40,341 nt of DNA from an uncultured Fenollaria sp. (GCF_946221515.1 NZ_CAMJVK010000008.1:1-40341); one strand, 5' to 3'; counted from the first letter of the stretch, positions 24,373 through 33,518 are shown. Notes: generated by a model from the letters alone, not told the origin. Numbers and translations: made by a program.

Positions 24373-24877
24373 AGATAATGCTATAGATATAATTTTAGCT
24401 TTTATACTGATAGCTTTGAGCCTAGCGATGAACTTTGCTTTAATAAAGCTAGACAAAGGCTTTAATGAGTACTTAGCAATACTGCTATTTACTTACATAG
24501 CTGTATTTACACTAGATATAAAATTTTCTATACCAAGCGTAATTTTGATATTTATACTAAACTTATTATATAGAAAGAGCTTAAACGCAGATATAAGAAC
24601 GCTTATGCTAGCAATTGAAGTAGTATTTGGCTTTGCTATAGGCTACATAAGCCACAAGAAGTTTAATATATCATATATATTCTCGCTTTTTGTCTCAATA
24701 CTTATATCGAAGATGTTTAGCTATATAATTGCACTTTTAATTGCAAATGCAGCAAATATATACAATATAGGTAGAATCATAAAAGTTAATCTAGTAGCAT
24801 CACTACTAAGCATCACAGCATGCCTAGTCATAGTGCCACTAGTTGTTTATACAAAAGAGAATTTCACGTATCTATAG
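24359..24877 (+). CDS. Small integral membrane protein, possibly ECF S-component-like
   Basis: 172 residues with about five or six hydrophobic helices (near 10-30, 40-50, 57-70, 80-98, 108-130, 143-165) and few charged residues. The size and helix count resemble substrate-binding S components of energy-coupling factor transporters, but I see no diagnostic motif, so that is only a possibility. AAGGAAAG before ATG 24359. It overlaps the CYTH gene by 14 nt and is followed after 9 nt by the MTA/SAH deaminase gene. Confidence 0.6.
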   Translation: MKFIKDNAIDIILAFILIALSLAMNFALIKLDKGFNEYLAILLFTYIAVFTLDIKFSIPSVILIFILNLLYRKSLNADIRTLMLAIEVVFGFAIGYISHKKFNISYIFSLFVSILISKMFSYIIALLIANAANIYNIGRIIKVNLVASLLSITACLVIVPLVVYTKENFTYL

Positions 24878-24886
24878 GAGGTTAAG

Positions 24887-26146
24887 ATGATATTAATTAA
24901 AAATGTTAAGTATATTGACGTAGATAAATCAATCATTAATGGCCCATGTGATGTGTTAATTGATGGCAATAGAGTAAAAAGAATTGCTGATAAGATTGAC
25001 GAAGCTGGTGCCTATACTATTGACGGTAGTGATAAATTACTTATGCCAGGCCTATTTAACACGCATAACCACGTAGCCATGAGCGTATTTAGGAACTACG
25101 CTGATGATATGGAGCTAATGGATTGGCTACAAAACAAAATTTGGCCCCTTGAGTCAAAACTTACAGCTGAAGATATTTATTGGGCAAGTCTATTAACATT
25201 TATAGAGCTAGTTAAGACTGGTACAACAGCCTTTAATGATATGTATATGTTCTGTGAAAGGGTTTTTGACGCAGCTAGTGAAGTGGGTATGAGAGGCCTT
25301 ATTGCTAGAGGCATGACAAATGATGCTTTTAATAAAGAGAGAGAAGCAAATATACGTGATATGTATGAAAAATACCATCAAAAGGATGGTTTGCTAAGGC
25401 TAGCTATTGCGCCTCACGCTATATACACAACTGGACTTGATTACTTAAAGAGCTGCATAGACCTAGCGAAAGAACTAGACTTAATCATTCATACACATGC
25501 GAATGAAACTTTAACTGAAGTAAATAACTCATATAAAGAGTATAAGAAGAGCCCAATAAAAATATTTAAGGAGCTCGGCATGTTTGATCAAAAGACAATA
25601 CTTGCTCACTGCGTTCATCTATCTGAAGAAGATATGGACATCATAGCAAAAAGCAATGCACTAGTAAGTTTAAATGTATCATCAAATATGAAGCTAGCAA
25701 GCGGCATACCAGATATAAAGAATATGTTTGTGCGCGGTGATAAGCTATCTATAGGTACTGACGGAGCTAGTTCAAATAATATGCAAAACATGTTTACTGA
25801 GATGAGAGCAGTATCACTTGCTGCTAAGGCTCGTTCACTTGATCCAAAGGTGATGAGTGCGGGAGAAGTACTTAAGCTCGCGACTATTAATCCATATAAA
25901 TATATATTTGATGAAGATGTAAATATAAGCGAAGGATCACTAGCAGATTTAATTCTAATTGATTTAGATAATACAAATTTAAAACCACAAAATAATTTGA
26001 TTAGCGCTATGGTTTACTCAATGAACGGAAGTGAAGTTGATACAACTATAATCAACGGTAAGATAATTATGGAAAATAAAAATATTAAAGGCGTTGATGA
26101 AGACTTAGTAGTAAGTAAAGTCGAAGAAATTATTAAAAATATTTAG
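24887..26146 (+). CDS. mtaD: 5-methylthioadenosine/S-adenosylhomocysteine deaminase
   Basis: Amidohydrolase that deaminates methylthioadenosine or SAH to the inosine analogue, linking methyl-cycle by-products to purine salvage. 419 residues. Metal and substrate motifs are intact: NTHNHVAMSVFRNYADD (about 58-74, HxH), GTTAFNDMY (about 111), HTHANET (about 204-210), AHCVHL (about 240-245) and GTDGASSNN (about 290-298). Family members vary in specificity (MTA, SAH, adenosine, guanine), so the exact substrate is inferred. AGGAGG ribosome site. Confidence 0.85.
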   Translation: MILIKNVKYIDVDKSIINGPCDVLIDGNRVKRIADKIDEAGAYTIDGSDKLLMPGLFNTHNHVAMSVFRNYADDMELMDWLQNKIWPLESKLTAEDIYWASLLTFIELVKTGTTAFNDMYMFCERVFDAASEVGMRGLIARGMTNDAFNKEREANIRDMYEKYHQKDGLLRLAIAPHAIYTTGLDYLKSCIDLAKELDLIIHTHANETLTEVNNSYKEYKKSPIKIFKELGMFDQKTILAHCVHLSEEDMDIIAKSNALVSLNVSSNMKLASGIPDIKNMFVRGDKLSIGTDGASSNNMQNMFTEMRAVSLAAKARSLDPKVMSAGEVLKLATINPYKYIFDEDVNISEGSLADLILIDLDNTNLKPQNNLISAMVYSMNGSEVDTTIINGKIIMENKNIKGVDEDLVVSKVEEIIKNI

Positions 26147-26157
26147 GGGATGATGAA

Positions 26158-27018
26158 ATGAAGTGGAGAGGTAGAGAAGGATCGTCAAACGTAAATGATA
26201 GAAGAGGTCAATCAGGCGGAGGCGGCATGCCAAACTTTGGCGGCTTCAAGATGGGAACTGGAGGCATGATACTGCTTTTAGTACTATACTTAGTTTTTGG
26301 TAGAGGCCTAGTAGGCGGACCAAGCGGTCCTGGCGCAGGCATACAAAACGGCCAAGGCACACCAATTACAAGTGAAAGAGAAGAGGAGTACAAACAATTT
26401 ATCTCGGTCGTCTTAAAGGACACTGAAGATGTTTGGCATGAAATATTTGAAGAGAATGGCTTAAAATACGAAGAACCACAATTAAATCTATTTACAGGCA
26501 GCATAAATTCTGGCTGCGGCTTTGCATCAGAACAAATGGGTCCTTTCTATTGTTCAGTGGATAAGGACATCTATATAGATTTGTCTTTCTTTGATCAGCT
26601 TAAGAATGAGTTTGGAGCAAAGGGTGATTTTGCCATGGCCTATGTATTAGCTCATGAAGTTGGTCATCACGTACAAAAACAATTAGGTATCTTAGATAAA
26701 GTTCATTCATTACAAGGAAAGGTATCTGAAAAAGAATATAATAAATACTCAGTTATGCTTGAATTACAAGCAGACTACTTCGCAGGAGTATTCGCAAAGC
26801 ACATACAAGATAGAGACATCTTAGAAGAAGGAGACTTTGAAGAAGCAATGAATGCCGCATCAAAGATCGGAGACGATACACTTCAAGAAAAGTATCAAGG
26901 AAGAGTAGTTCCAGATAGCTTTACACACGGCACGAGTGAACAAAGGATGGAGTGGTTCAAGAAAGGCTTTGAAAAAGGCACAATTCAAGACGGAGACACA
27001 TTTAGTGGCGATATTTAG
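26158..27018 (+). CDS. Neutral zinc metallopeptidase, YpfJ family
   Basis: 286 residues. A Gly-rich basic N-terminus (MKWRGREGSSNVNDRRGQSG) is followed by one membrane helix (about 37-52, MILLLVLYLVFGRGLVGG), so the catalytic part probably faces outward. The zinc site HEVGH is at residues 166-170, with ELQADYFAGVFA (about 202-213) giving the third ligand region, and SEQRMEWF near the C-terminus is also typical. Natural substrate is not known. GGGGATGATG upstream; 22 nt before trpS. Confidence 0.9.
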   Translation: MKWRGREGSSNVNDRRGQSGGGGMPNFGGFKMGTGGMILLLVLYLVFGRGLVGGPSGPGAGIQNGQGTPITSEREEEYKQFISVVLKDTEDVWHEIFEENGLKYEEPQLNLFTGSINSGCGFASEQMGPFYCSVDKDIYIDLSFFDQLKNEFGAKGDFAMAYVLAHEVGHHVQKQLGILDKVHSLQGKVSEKEYNKYSVMLELQADYFAGVFAKHIQDRDILEEGDFEEAMNAASKIGDDTLQEKYQGRVVPDSFTHGTSEQRMEWFKKGFEKGTIQDGDTFSGDI

Positions 27019-27040
27019 TAAGTAATAAAGGAGATATACA

Positions 27041-28033
27041 ATGGATAAAAAAACAGCTTTTAGCGCTATACAGCCCTCAGGTGATTTAACCATAGGTAAT
27101 TACCTAGGAGCTTTAAAGAATTTAGCTAAACTACAAGATGATTACAATTGTTTATATGCAGTTGCTGACCTTCATAGCATCACAGTACCAAAGGTACCAA
27201 AGGAATTAAGGAAGAAGACCTATGAGATATTTGCGATGATGTTAGTGAGTGGTGTTGATCCAGAAAAAAGCGTTTTATTCGTTCAATCACATGTACCAGA
27301 ACACGCTATGCTTGGCTGGATACTTGATACAATTGCCTATATTGGTCAGCTTAATAGAATGACTCAGTATAAAGACAAGTCCAAAAAGTCTCCAGAAAAC
27401 TGTAACGCAGGTCTATTAACATATCCAGTACTAATGGCTGGTGACATACTTTTATATCAAACAGATTTAGTACCAGTAGGCGAAGATCAAACTCAGCACA
27501 TGGAGTTAGCAAGAGACTTAGCAATAAGATTTAACAGCAAGTACTCAGATACATTTAAAGTGCCTGAAGCGTACATTGCCAAGACAGGCAAGAGAATCAT
27601 GTCACTACAAGATCCAAGTAAAAAGATGAGTAAGTCAGACGAAGATCAAAACAGCTTCATCTATATCATGGACAGCAAAGACAGAATTTACTCAAAGATT
27701 AGAAGGGCTGTTACAGATAGCGAGCCAAACTTTGCTTATGACCCAAATAGAGCTGGTTTATATAATCTTATAAATATATACTGTTCATTTACAGGCATCA
27801 GTCCTGAAGATATAGTAAAGAAGTATGATTCACTTGGATATAAAGAGTTCAAAGAAGATTTAGCAGATATCATATATGAAGATTTAAAAGACTTTCAATA
27901 TAATTTTAATGAAGTTATTCAAGATAAAGAGGGACTAGAAAAGCTTATGGCAGAAGGTAGAGATAAAGCGAGATACCTTGCTAATAAGACTCTAAGAAAA
28001 GTAATGAAAAAAGTTGGCTTTGTACAAATATAA
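27041..28033 (+). CDS. trpS: Tryptophan--tRNA ligase
   Basis: Class I synthetase, 330 residues, full length. The HIGH-like motif is in SAIQPSGDLTIGNYLGAL (about 8-25) and KMSKS is at about 197-201 (SKKMSKSDEDQ). GEDQTQHMELARDLA (about 147-161) is the usual tryptophan-binding region. AAGGAG 8 nt before the ATG. No T-box element fits in the 22-nt gap before it, which is noteworthy because Firmicutes trpS genes often have one. Its stop is 10 nt before the PurD-PurL start. Confidence 0.96.
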   Translation: MDKKTAFSAIQPSGDLTIGNYLGALKNLAKLQDDYNCLYAVADLHSITVPKVPKELRKKTYEIFAMMLVSGVDPEKSVLFVQSHVPEHAMLGWILDTIAYIGQLNRMTQYKDKSKKSPENCNAGLLTYPVLMAGDILLYQTDLVPVGEDQTQHMELARDLAIRFNSKYSDTFKVPEAYIAKTGKRIMSLQDPSKKMSKSDEDQNSFIYIMDSKDRIYSKIRRAVTDSEPNFAYDPNRAGLYNLINIYCSFTGISPEDIVKKYDSLGYKEFKEDLADIIYEDLKDFQYNFNEVIQDKEGLEKLMAEGRDKARYLANKTLRKVMKKVGFVQI

Positions 28034-28043
28034 GGAGTTAGCT

Positions 28044-31000
28044 ATGAAGATATTAATTATAGGTAGTGGCGGTCGTGAGTATGCCATCGCTTCAAAAATT
28101 AAAGAACAAGACAGCTCAGTAGAGATTGTCTTTGCACCTGGTAATGGCAAGACTGAGAGCGAATTCAAAAATATTGATATAAAAGTTATGGATTTTGACA
28201 AGTTAATTGCTTACGCTAAGGATAATGCTATTGACTACACCATAGTTGGGCCAGAAGATCCACTATGCTATGGCATTGTTGATAAGTTCGAAGCAGAAGG
28301 ACTTAAAATCTTTGGACCAAAGAAAGTAGCAGCAATATTTGAGAAGAGCAAAGCATTTTCAAAGAAGTTCATGGAGAAGTATCACATAGATACAGCTAAG
28401 TACCTTGAGACAGACAGCATTGACGAAGCAAAGAGATACGCTTGTGACTTACTTAATGCATCAAAGGTAAATAAAGTAGTACTTAAGTATGATGGACTTG
28501 CTCAAGGCAAGGGCGTCATCATAGCTTCAAGTGAGAAAGGAATAGATGAAGCGCTTAATGAACTACTCTTAGATAAAAAATTTGGTGATGATAAGATCAT
28601 AGTCGAAGAATATATCGATGGCTTTGAGACATCTGTTCACGTGCTTATATCAAATGGAGAGTATATAATGCTACCAAGTGCTAAGGACCATAAAAAGGTT
28701 TTTGAAGGCGAAACTGGTGAAAATACAGGCGGCATGGGCTCATACTCACCAAACCTTATGGCACTACCATATTTAAAGGACATAGAGGAAGAGCTTGTAA
28801 AGCCATTCATAAAAGGTCTTGAAGCTGAAGGCATTGACTATAGAGGGATTTTATTCGCAGGACTTATGATAAACTCAGACGGAATAAAAGTTTTAGAGTT
28901 TAACACTAGGTTCGGCGATCCTGAAACTGAAGTTATCTTAGAAAGAATTGACTCATCTTTATTGGATGCGCTTATCAAGACAAGCGAAGCAAAGCTTGAT
29001 GATTATAAATTAGAAGTAAATGATAAAAAGATAGTTAACGTTGTATTAGCATCTGGTGGCTATCCAGCAAAGTATGACAAAGGCTATGAAATAAAAGGCT
29101 TGGATAAATTATCAGAAGGCGTTAAAATTAATTACGCAGGCGTTAAGGCTGATGGCGCAAAGCTACTAACTAATGGCGGCAGGGTATTAAATATACTTTC
29201 TAAAGCCGATACATTTGAAGAAGCATATAAGAAAGTTTATGATGAGATCCAAAAGATTTCATTTGATAAAATGCATTATAGGAGGGATATTGGTCCAGTG
29301 GTTAAGAGAGTTTATGTTTGTAAAAAAGATGAATTTGATGCGGAGTCAAACGGTTTAACACAAGAGATTAAAGAATTTCTTAAGATAAATATCGACTCAA
29401 TCAAAGTTTATAACAGATACGATATTGAATTACTTTCTGATGAAGAAATTAATAAGATATCGAATACCATTTTATGCGAAAAACCGGTAGATAATATATA
29501 TTTAGTGGACGACGCCTTAGAAATGGAAAAGAATTTGAAGAATGCCTTTGTTGTTAGATACAAGAAGGGTCAATTCGATCAAAGGGAACAAGGCTTAAAG
29601 GATACAATCAAGGTTACTCTTGGCAAGGATGAAGTTTTAGCAAGATGCGAAAAAGTTTATGAAATCAAAGGCGATCTAAGCGAAGAAGATATCAAGAAGA
29701 TTAAAAAACATCTTATAAATACAGTTGACCAAGCAGAAGGCGTATTGATTGGTATACCAACAACACTTAAGGAAAGCGTTGATACTAAGATTGAGTCAAT
29801 AGTTTATGACGGCTTTATCAAACTTGACGACGAAGGACTAAAGGACTTCCACGATAAGGAAGCACTTGCTATGTCTACAGAAGACTTAAAAGTTTTCCAA
29901 GACTACTTTATAAAAGAAGATAGAGACCCAAGCCAAACAGAGCTTAAGTTAATCGACACATATTGGTCAGACCACTGCAGACACACTACATTTAATACTC
30001 AACTAACTAATATTAATTTCGAAGGCGAAAGTGAATTCATCGATGTAATTAGAAATACACTTAATGAATACTTAAAGACGAGAAAACAATTTTCAAAGAA
30101 AGATCTAACACTTATGGACCTAGCAACTATAGTTACTAAGAAGCTTAGAAGCTTAGGCAAGCTAAATGATTTAGAAGTAAGTGAAGAGATAAATGCTTGC
30201 TCAGTTAAGATTAAGGTTAGCATAGACGGAAGACTTAGAGACTACCTACTAATGTTTAAGAACGAAACACATAATCACCCAACTGAGATAGAGCCATTTG
30301 GCGGCGCTCAAACATGCCTTGGTGGAGCTATAAGAGACCCGCTATCAGGAAGAAGCTATGTTTACCAAGCTATGAGAATAACAGGAGCAGCAGACCCAAG
30401 AGAAGCTATTGAAGATACACTTGAAGGAAAGCTTCCTCAAAGAAAGATAGTTTTAGACGCAGCTAGAGGATACTCTTCATACGGTAATCAAATAGGCTTA
30501 GCAACAGGCTATGTTGACGAAGTTTATCATCCAGGCTACAAAGCAAAGAGGATGGAAGTAGGTGCAGTTATTGCTGTAGCACCTATGGAAAATGTATATA
30601 GAGGCGTACCTGCTAATGGCGATATAATCATTTTACTTGGTGGAAAGACTGGTAGAGACGGCATTGGCGGTGCAACAGGAAGCTCTAAGATACAAACAGA
30701 CAAATCAGTTGAAGACTCAGCTGCTGAAGTACAAAAGGGCAATGCACCAACAGAGAGAAAGATACAAAGGCTATTTAGAATACCTGAATTAGCTAAAATG
30801 ATAAAGAGATGTAATGACTTTGGCGCAGGCGGAGTCAGCGTTGCTATAGGTGAATTAGCAGATTCATTATTAATTCACTTAGACAAGGTGCCACTAAAGT
30901 ATAAAGGCTTAAGCCCTATGGAGATAGCTATATCAGAATCACAAGAGAGAATGGCTGTAGTTATCGCTAAAGAAAATTATGAAAAGTTTAAAGAATATGC

Positions 31001-32978
31001 AAACTCTGAAAATCTTGAAGCAACAATAGTTGCTGAAGTTACTGATTCTGAAAGACTTATCATGATGTATAATGACATAGAAGTATGTAATTTAAAGAGA
31101 GAGTTCTTAAACTCAACTGGCGCGCCAAGAAAACAAGATGTTATCTTTAAGCCAGAGGAAGTAGAACTATTTAACGAAGATTTGGCAGATGATTTCACAG
31201 TAGAATTAAAGAAGAGATTAGAAGACATTAATGTCGCTTCTAAAAAATCACTTATAGAAAGATTTGACTCATCAGTTGGTAGAGGCAGCATCGTTCAACC
31301 ATTAGGTGGCAAGAACCAATTATCACCAGAACAAGCTATGATAGCTAGAATACCAACAACTCAAGGAGAATCATCAACAGCGAGCATCATGACATATGGC
31401 TTTGATCCATATCTATCTGAAAAGAGTCCATTCTTTGGAGCTTACTATGCAGTAGTTGAGTCACTTGCGAAAATTGCTTCACATGGAGCAAGCCCATTCA
31501 AAGCAAGATTAACATTCCAAGAGTACTTTGAAAAATTAAACGACGACCCATATAAGTGGTCAAAACCATTCGAGGCATTGCTTGGCGCATTTAAGATCTG
31601 TAACGATTTACAAATCCCATCAATTGGTGGAAAGGATTCAATGAGCGGAACATTTAATGATTTAAACGTACCACCAACATTGATTTCATTTGCAGTAACA
31701 TCTATGAACATAGAAGACGTCGTAACACCTGAGCTTAAGGGCAATATGAAGCTTGGTTTAATAAGAACAACTATTAACGATGACAATACACTTGATTTAA
31801 ATGAATTTAAGAAGAATAGCGTTGAGCTTGTTAGCCTTATCTCAAGAAAGAAAGTTAGAAGTGCAATTGCAATCAATAGAGATACAACTCTTCCTCTTCT
31901 TATGAAGATGGCCTTTGGTAACGATATTGGCTTCAACATCAACATGGACGCTGACATCATGTTCAAGGAGCTTTATGGTTCATATATCGTTGAATACACT
32001 GAAGACCTTCCAGGCATTGAATACCTTGGTACAACTAATACAGATGCAAGCATCATTATCAATGGTAGACGTTTAGACCTTGAAGAATATAAAGAAGCTT
32101 ATGAAAAACCATTACTAGAAATATTTGGCGAAGAAAAAAGAGTAGCTAAGAGTGAAAATAAATTTACTGAAAAAGAATTTAGAGCTAAATCAAAAAAGCC
32201 AGTTGATGAAGTTAAGGTTATAATACCAGTATTCCCAGGAACAAACTCTGAATTTGATTCGAAATACGCTTTCGAAAAAGAAGGCGCAAGTGTTGATGTC
32301 TTTGTATTTAATAACTTAGATAACGAACACATTGACAAATCAATCGATGATCTAGCAAAAAAAATTAAGGAAAGTCAAATTTTATTTATACCAGGTGGCT
32401 TCTCATTATCTGACGAACCAGACGGATCAGGTAAATTCATTGCTAATGTATTAAGAAATTCAAAGGTAAAAGAAGCTGTAGAGTATCTTCTTGAAGAAAA
32501 TGATGGCTTGATACTAGGTATTTGTAACGGCTTCCAAGCATTAATCAAGACTGGACTACTACCATATGGTAAGATTAAAGACATTGACGAAGACGACCCA
32601 ACATTAACATATAACAATATATCTAGACACATCGCAAGAATCGTTAAGACTAAGGCTCTAACAACATCATCACCATGGCTTAAATACATCGATAAGGACA
32701 AGACTTATAGAGTACCTATCTCACATGGCGAAGGAAGATTATTAATCAACAAGGAGCTTTACGAAAAACTTAGCGATAATGCTCAATTAGCTTTTGAATA
32801 TATAGACAACCCGAATGGATCAAACTTTGATATCGAGTCAATGCTATCACCAGATGGAAAGATACTTGGCAAGATGGCTCACTCAGAAAGAGTTGAAACA
32901 GATACATTTAAGAACGTTGCTGATATTGAAATACAAAACTTATTCAAGGCGGGCGTAGAATTTTTTAAGAAAGATTAA
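28044..32978 (+). CDS. purD/purL: PurD-PurL fusion: GAR synthetase and single-chain FGAM synthase
   Basis: 1644 residues. PurD part (about 1-418): IIGSGGREYAIA, GPEDPLCYGI, LKYDGLAQGKGV, EFNTRFGDPETE and the closing HYRRDIG, catalysing PRA plus glycine to GAR. PurL part (about 419-1644) is of clostridial single-chain type. It opens VVKRVYVCKKDEF, then DTYWSDHCRHTTF, NETHNHPTEIEPFGGAQTCLGGAIRDPLSGR and a glutaminase domain with nucleophile Cys in GICNGFQ (about 1494) and SHGEGRL. Each half is full length with essentially no linker. Start ATG 28044 has AAGGAG at 6 nt. The junction contains AGGAGGG (29280-29286) and an in-frame GTG (29298), so a free PurL of 1226 residues may also be made. Not next to the other pur genes. 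Confidence 0.93.
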   Translation: MKILIIGSGGREYAIASKIKEQDSSVEIVFAPGNGKTESEFKNIDIKVMDFDKLIAYAKDNAIDYTIVGPEDPLCYGIVDKFEAEGLKIFGPKKVAAIFEKSKAFSKKFMEKYHIDTAKYLETDSIDEAKRYACDLLNASKVNKVVLKYDGLAQGKGVIIASSEKGIDEALNELLLDKKFGDDKIIVEEYIDGFETSVHVLISNGEYIMLPSAKDHKKVFEGETGENTGGMGSYSPNLMALPYLKDIEEELVKPFIKGLEAEGIDYRGILFAGLMINSDGIKVLEFNTRFGDPETEVILERIDSSLLDALIKTSEAKLDDYKLEVNDKKIVNVVLASGGYPAKYDKGYEIKGLDKLSEGVKINYAGVKADGAKLLTNGGRVLNILSKADTFEEAYKKVYDEIQKISFDKMHYRRDIGPVVKRVYVCKKDEFDAESNGLTQEIKEFLKINIDSIKVYNRYDIELLSDEEINKISNTILCEKPVDNIYLVDDALEMEKNLKNAFVVRYKKGQFDQREQGLKDTIKVTLGKDEVLARCEKVYEIKGDLSEEDIKKIKKHLINTVDQAEGVLIGIPTTLKESVDTKIESIVYDGFIKLDDEGLKDFHDKEALAMSTEDLKVFQDYFIKEDRDPSQTELKLIDTYWSDHCRHTTFNTQLTNINFEGESEFIDVIRNTLNEYLKTRKQFSKKDLTLMDLATIVTKKLRSLGKLNDLEVSEEINACSVKIKVSIDGRLRDYLLMFKNETHNHPTEIEPFGGAQTCLGGAIRDPLSGRSYVYQAMRITGAADPREAIEDTLEGKLPQRKIVLDAARGYSSYGNQIGLATGYVDEVYHPGYKAKRMEVGAVIAVAPMENVYRGVPANGDIIILLGGKTGRDGIGGATGSSKIQTDKSVEDSAAEVQKGNAPTERKIQRLFRIPELAKMIKRCNDFGAGGVSVAIGELADSLLIHLDKVPLKYKGLSPMEIAISESQERMAVVIAKENYEKFKEYANSENLEATIVAEVTDSERLIMMYNDIEVCNLKREFLNSTGAPRKQDVIFKPEEVELFNEDLADDFTVELKKRLEDINVASKKSLIERFDSSVGRGSIVQPLGGKNQLSPEQAMIARIPTTQGESSTASIMTYGFDPYLSEKSPFFGAYYAVVESLAKIASHGASPFKARLTFQEYFEKLNDDPYKWSKPFEALLGAFKICNDLQIPSIGGKDSMSGTFNDLNVPPTLISFAVTSMNIEDVVTPELKGNMKLGLIRTTINDDNTLDLNEFKKNSVELVSLISRKKVRSAIAINRDTTLPLLMKMAFGNDIGFNINMDADIMFKELYGSYIVEYTEDLPGIEYLGTTNTDASIIINGRRLDLEEYKEAYEKPLLEIFGEEKRVAKSENKFTEKEFRAKSKKPVDEVKVIIPVFPGTNSEFDSKYAFEKEGASVDVFVFNNLDNEHIDKSIDDLAKKIKESQILFIPGGFSLSDEPDGSGKFIANVLRNSKVKEAVEYLLEENDGLILGICNGFQALIKTGLLPYGKIKDIDEDDPTLTYNNISRHIARIVKTKALTTSSPWLKYIDKDKTYRVPISHGEGRLLINKELYEKLSDNAQLAFEYIDNPNGSNFDIESMLSPDGKILGKMAHSERVETDTFKNVADIEIQNLFKAGVEFFKKD
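29280..29300 (+). promoter_or_regulatory. Candidate internal ribosome site and GTG start for free PurL
   Basis: AGGAGGG (29280-29286) encodes the two arginines of the PurD-terminal RRDIG motif using AGG AGG, while AGA is the usual arginine codon here. Eleven nucleotides later an in-frame GTG (29298-29300) begins M/V-V-K-R-V-Y-V, matching the normal N-terminus of clostridial-type PurL. It is either a working internal start or the trace of the gene boundary before fusion. The spacing is slightly long. Confidence 0.5.
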
Positions 32979-33004
32979 TAAAAGTATTAATATATTGTAA
33001 ATTA

Positions 33005-33033
33005 TTGAATAATACTTTTCGTTGTGGTATAAT
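33005..33033 (+). promoter_or_regulatory. Promoter of the PPDK regulator/ppdK unit
   Basis: TTGAAT (33005-33010), a 17-nt spacer and TATAAT (33028-33033), with TGTGG directly before the -10. It overlaps a 10-bp AT-rich hairpin AAAAGTATTA/TAATACTTTT (32980-33019) that could weakly terminate purD/purL transcription. Confidence 0.78.
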
Positions 33034-33050
33034 TTAGGTGGTGATTTTCT

Positions 33051-33497
33051 ATGGATGTAATTAAATCTTTTGCTTATGCAATTGACAATGATGACGGCAA
33101 AACATTTGACAATATATCAAGCGCAGATGTTATTATCTTAGGACCATCGAGGTCAGGTAAGACACCTCTTTGTTATTATCTTGCTTCTTTAGGATTAAAC
33201 GCGATAAATATACCACTTGTGCCAGAGGTCGACCAATTTGATGTGATTAAGGACTTAGACAAGTCAAAAATGATTGGCCTAATACAAGATGAGGAGTATT
33301 TATCCAAGATAAGGAAGGAAAGAGACAAAGACCTAGGCATAACAGGTGTATCTAATTACTCATCGCTTGAGAGAGTATTTTATGAAAATGAATACGCTCG
33401 CGAGATCTATAGTAAATTAGGCATATTTGTTATATCTATGTATGGAAAATCTATAGAAGAAGTATCTAGCACTATAGTTAGATATCTTCAAAATTAA
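33051..33497 (+). CDS. Half-length pyruvate phosphate dikinase regulatory protein (DUF299/PDRP-like)
   Basis: 148 residues; the family is normally about 270. The sequence FAYAIDNDDGKTFDNISSADVIILGPSRSGKTPLCYYLA (key P-loop GPSRSGKT at about 31-38) matches the middle of PDRP, where the motif is usually GVSRTSKTPLSxYLA. NIPLVPEV, MIGL, YSSLERV and the end GKSIEEVSSTIVRYL match its C-terminal half. The N-terminal domain with the DSTG motif is absent, and the 72 nt upstream cannot encode it. Full PDRPs phosphorylate (with ADP) and dephosphorylate the threonine near the catalytic His of PPDK. An intact promoter, ribosome site (AGGTGGTGA) and conserved P-loop argue for a functional short form. 21 nt before ppdK. 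Confidence 0.85.
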   Translation: MDVIKSFAYAIDNDDGKTFDNISSADVIILGPSRSGKTPLCYYLASLGLNAINIPLVPEVDQFDVIKDLDKSKMIGLIQDEEYLSKIRKERDKDLGITGVSNYSSLERVFYENEYAREIYSKLGIFVISMYGKSIEEVSSTIVRYLQN

Positions 33498-33518
33498 ATA
33501 AGCAATAGGAGGATACAG

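Noticed and set aside
27019..27040. T-box leader before trpS (and before hisS)
   Set aside because: Only 22 nt precede trpS, and the hisS unit has a leader of about 10 nt; neither can hold a T-box.
28014..28043. Earlier TTG start for the PurD-PurL gene, inside the end of trpS
   Set aside because: AAGGAG at 28032-28037 is correctly placed for ATG 28044, and residues before it do not resemble a PurD N-terminus, which begins MKILIIGSGGRE.
29290..29292. TTG as alternative start for PurL at the fusion seam
   Set aside because: It is not in the PurL reading frame; GTG 29298 is.
32980..33019. Strong terminator after purD/purL
   Set aside because: The 10-bp stem has only one G-C pair, a 20-nt loop and just four T before CG, and it overlaps the next promoter; too weak to call as a separate feature.
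32979..33050. Remnant of the missing N-terminal half of the PPDK regulator
   Set aside because: The 72-nt gap holds a promoter and a hairpin only, and the preceding bases encode the intact PurL glutaminase domain. The short form has its own start signals.
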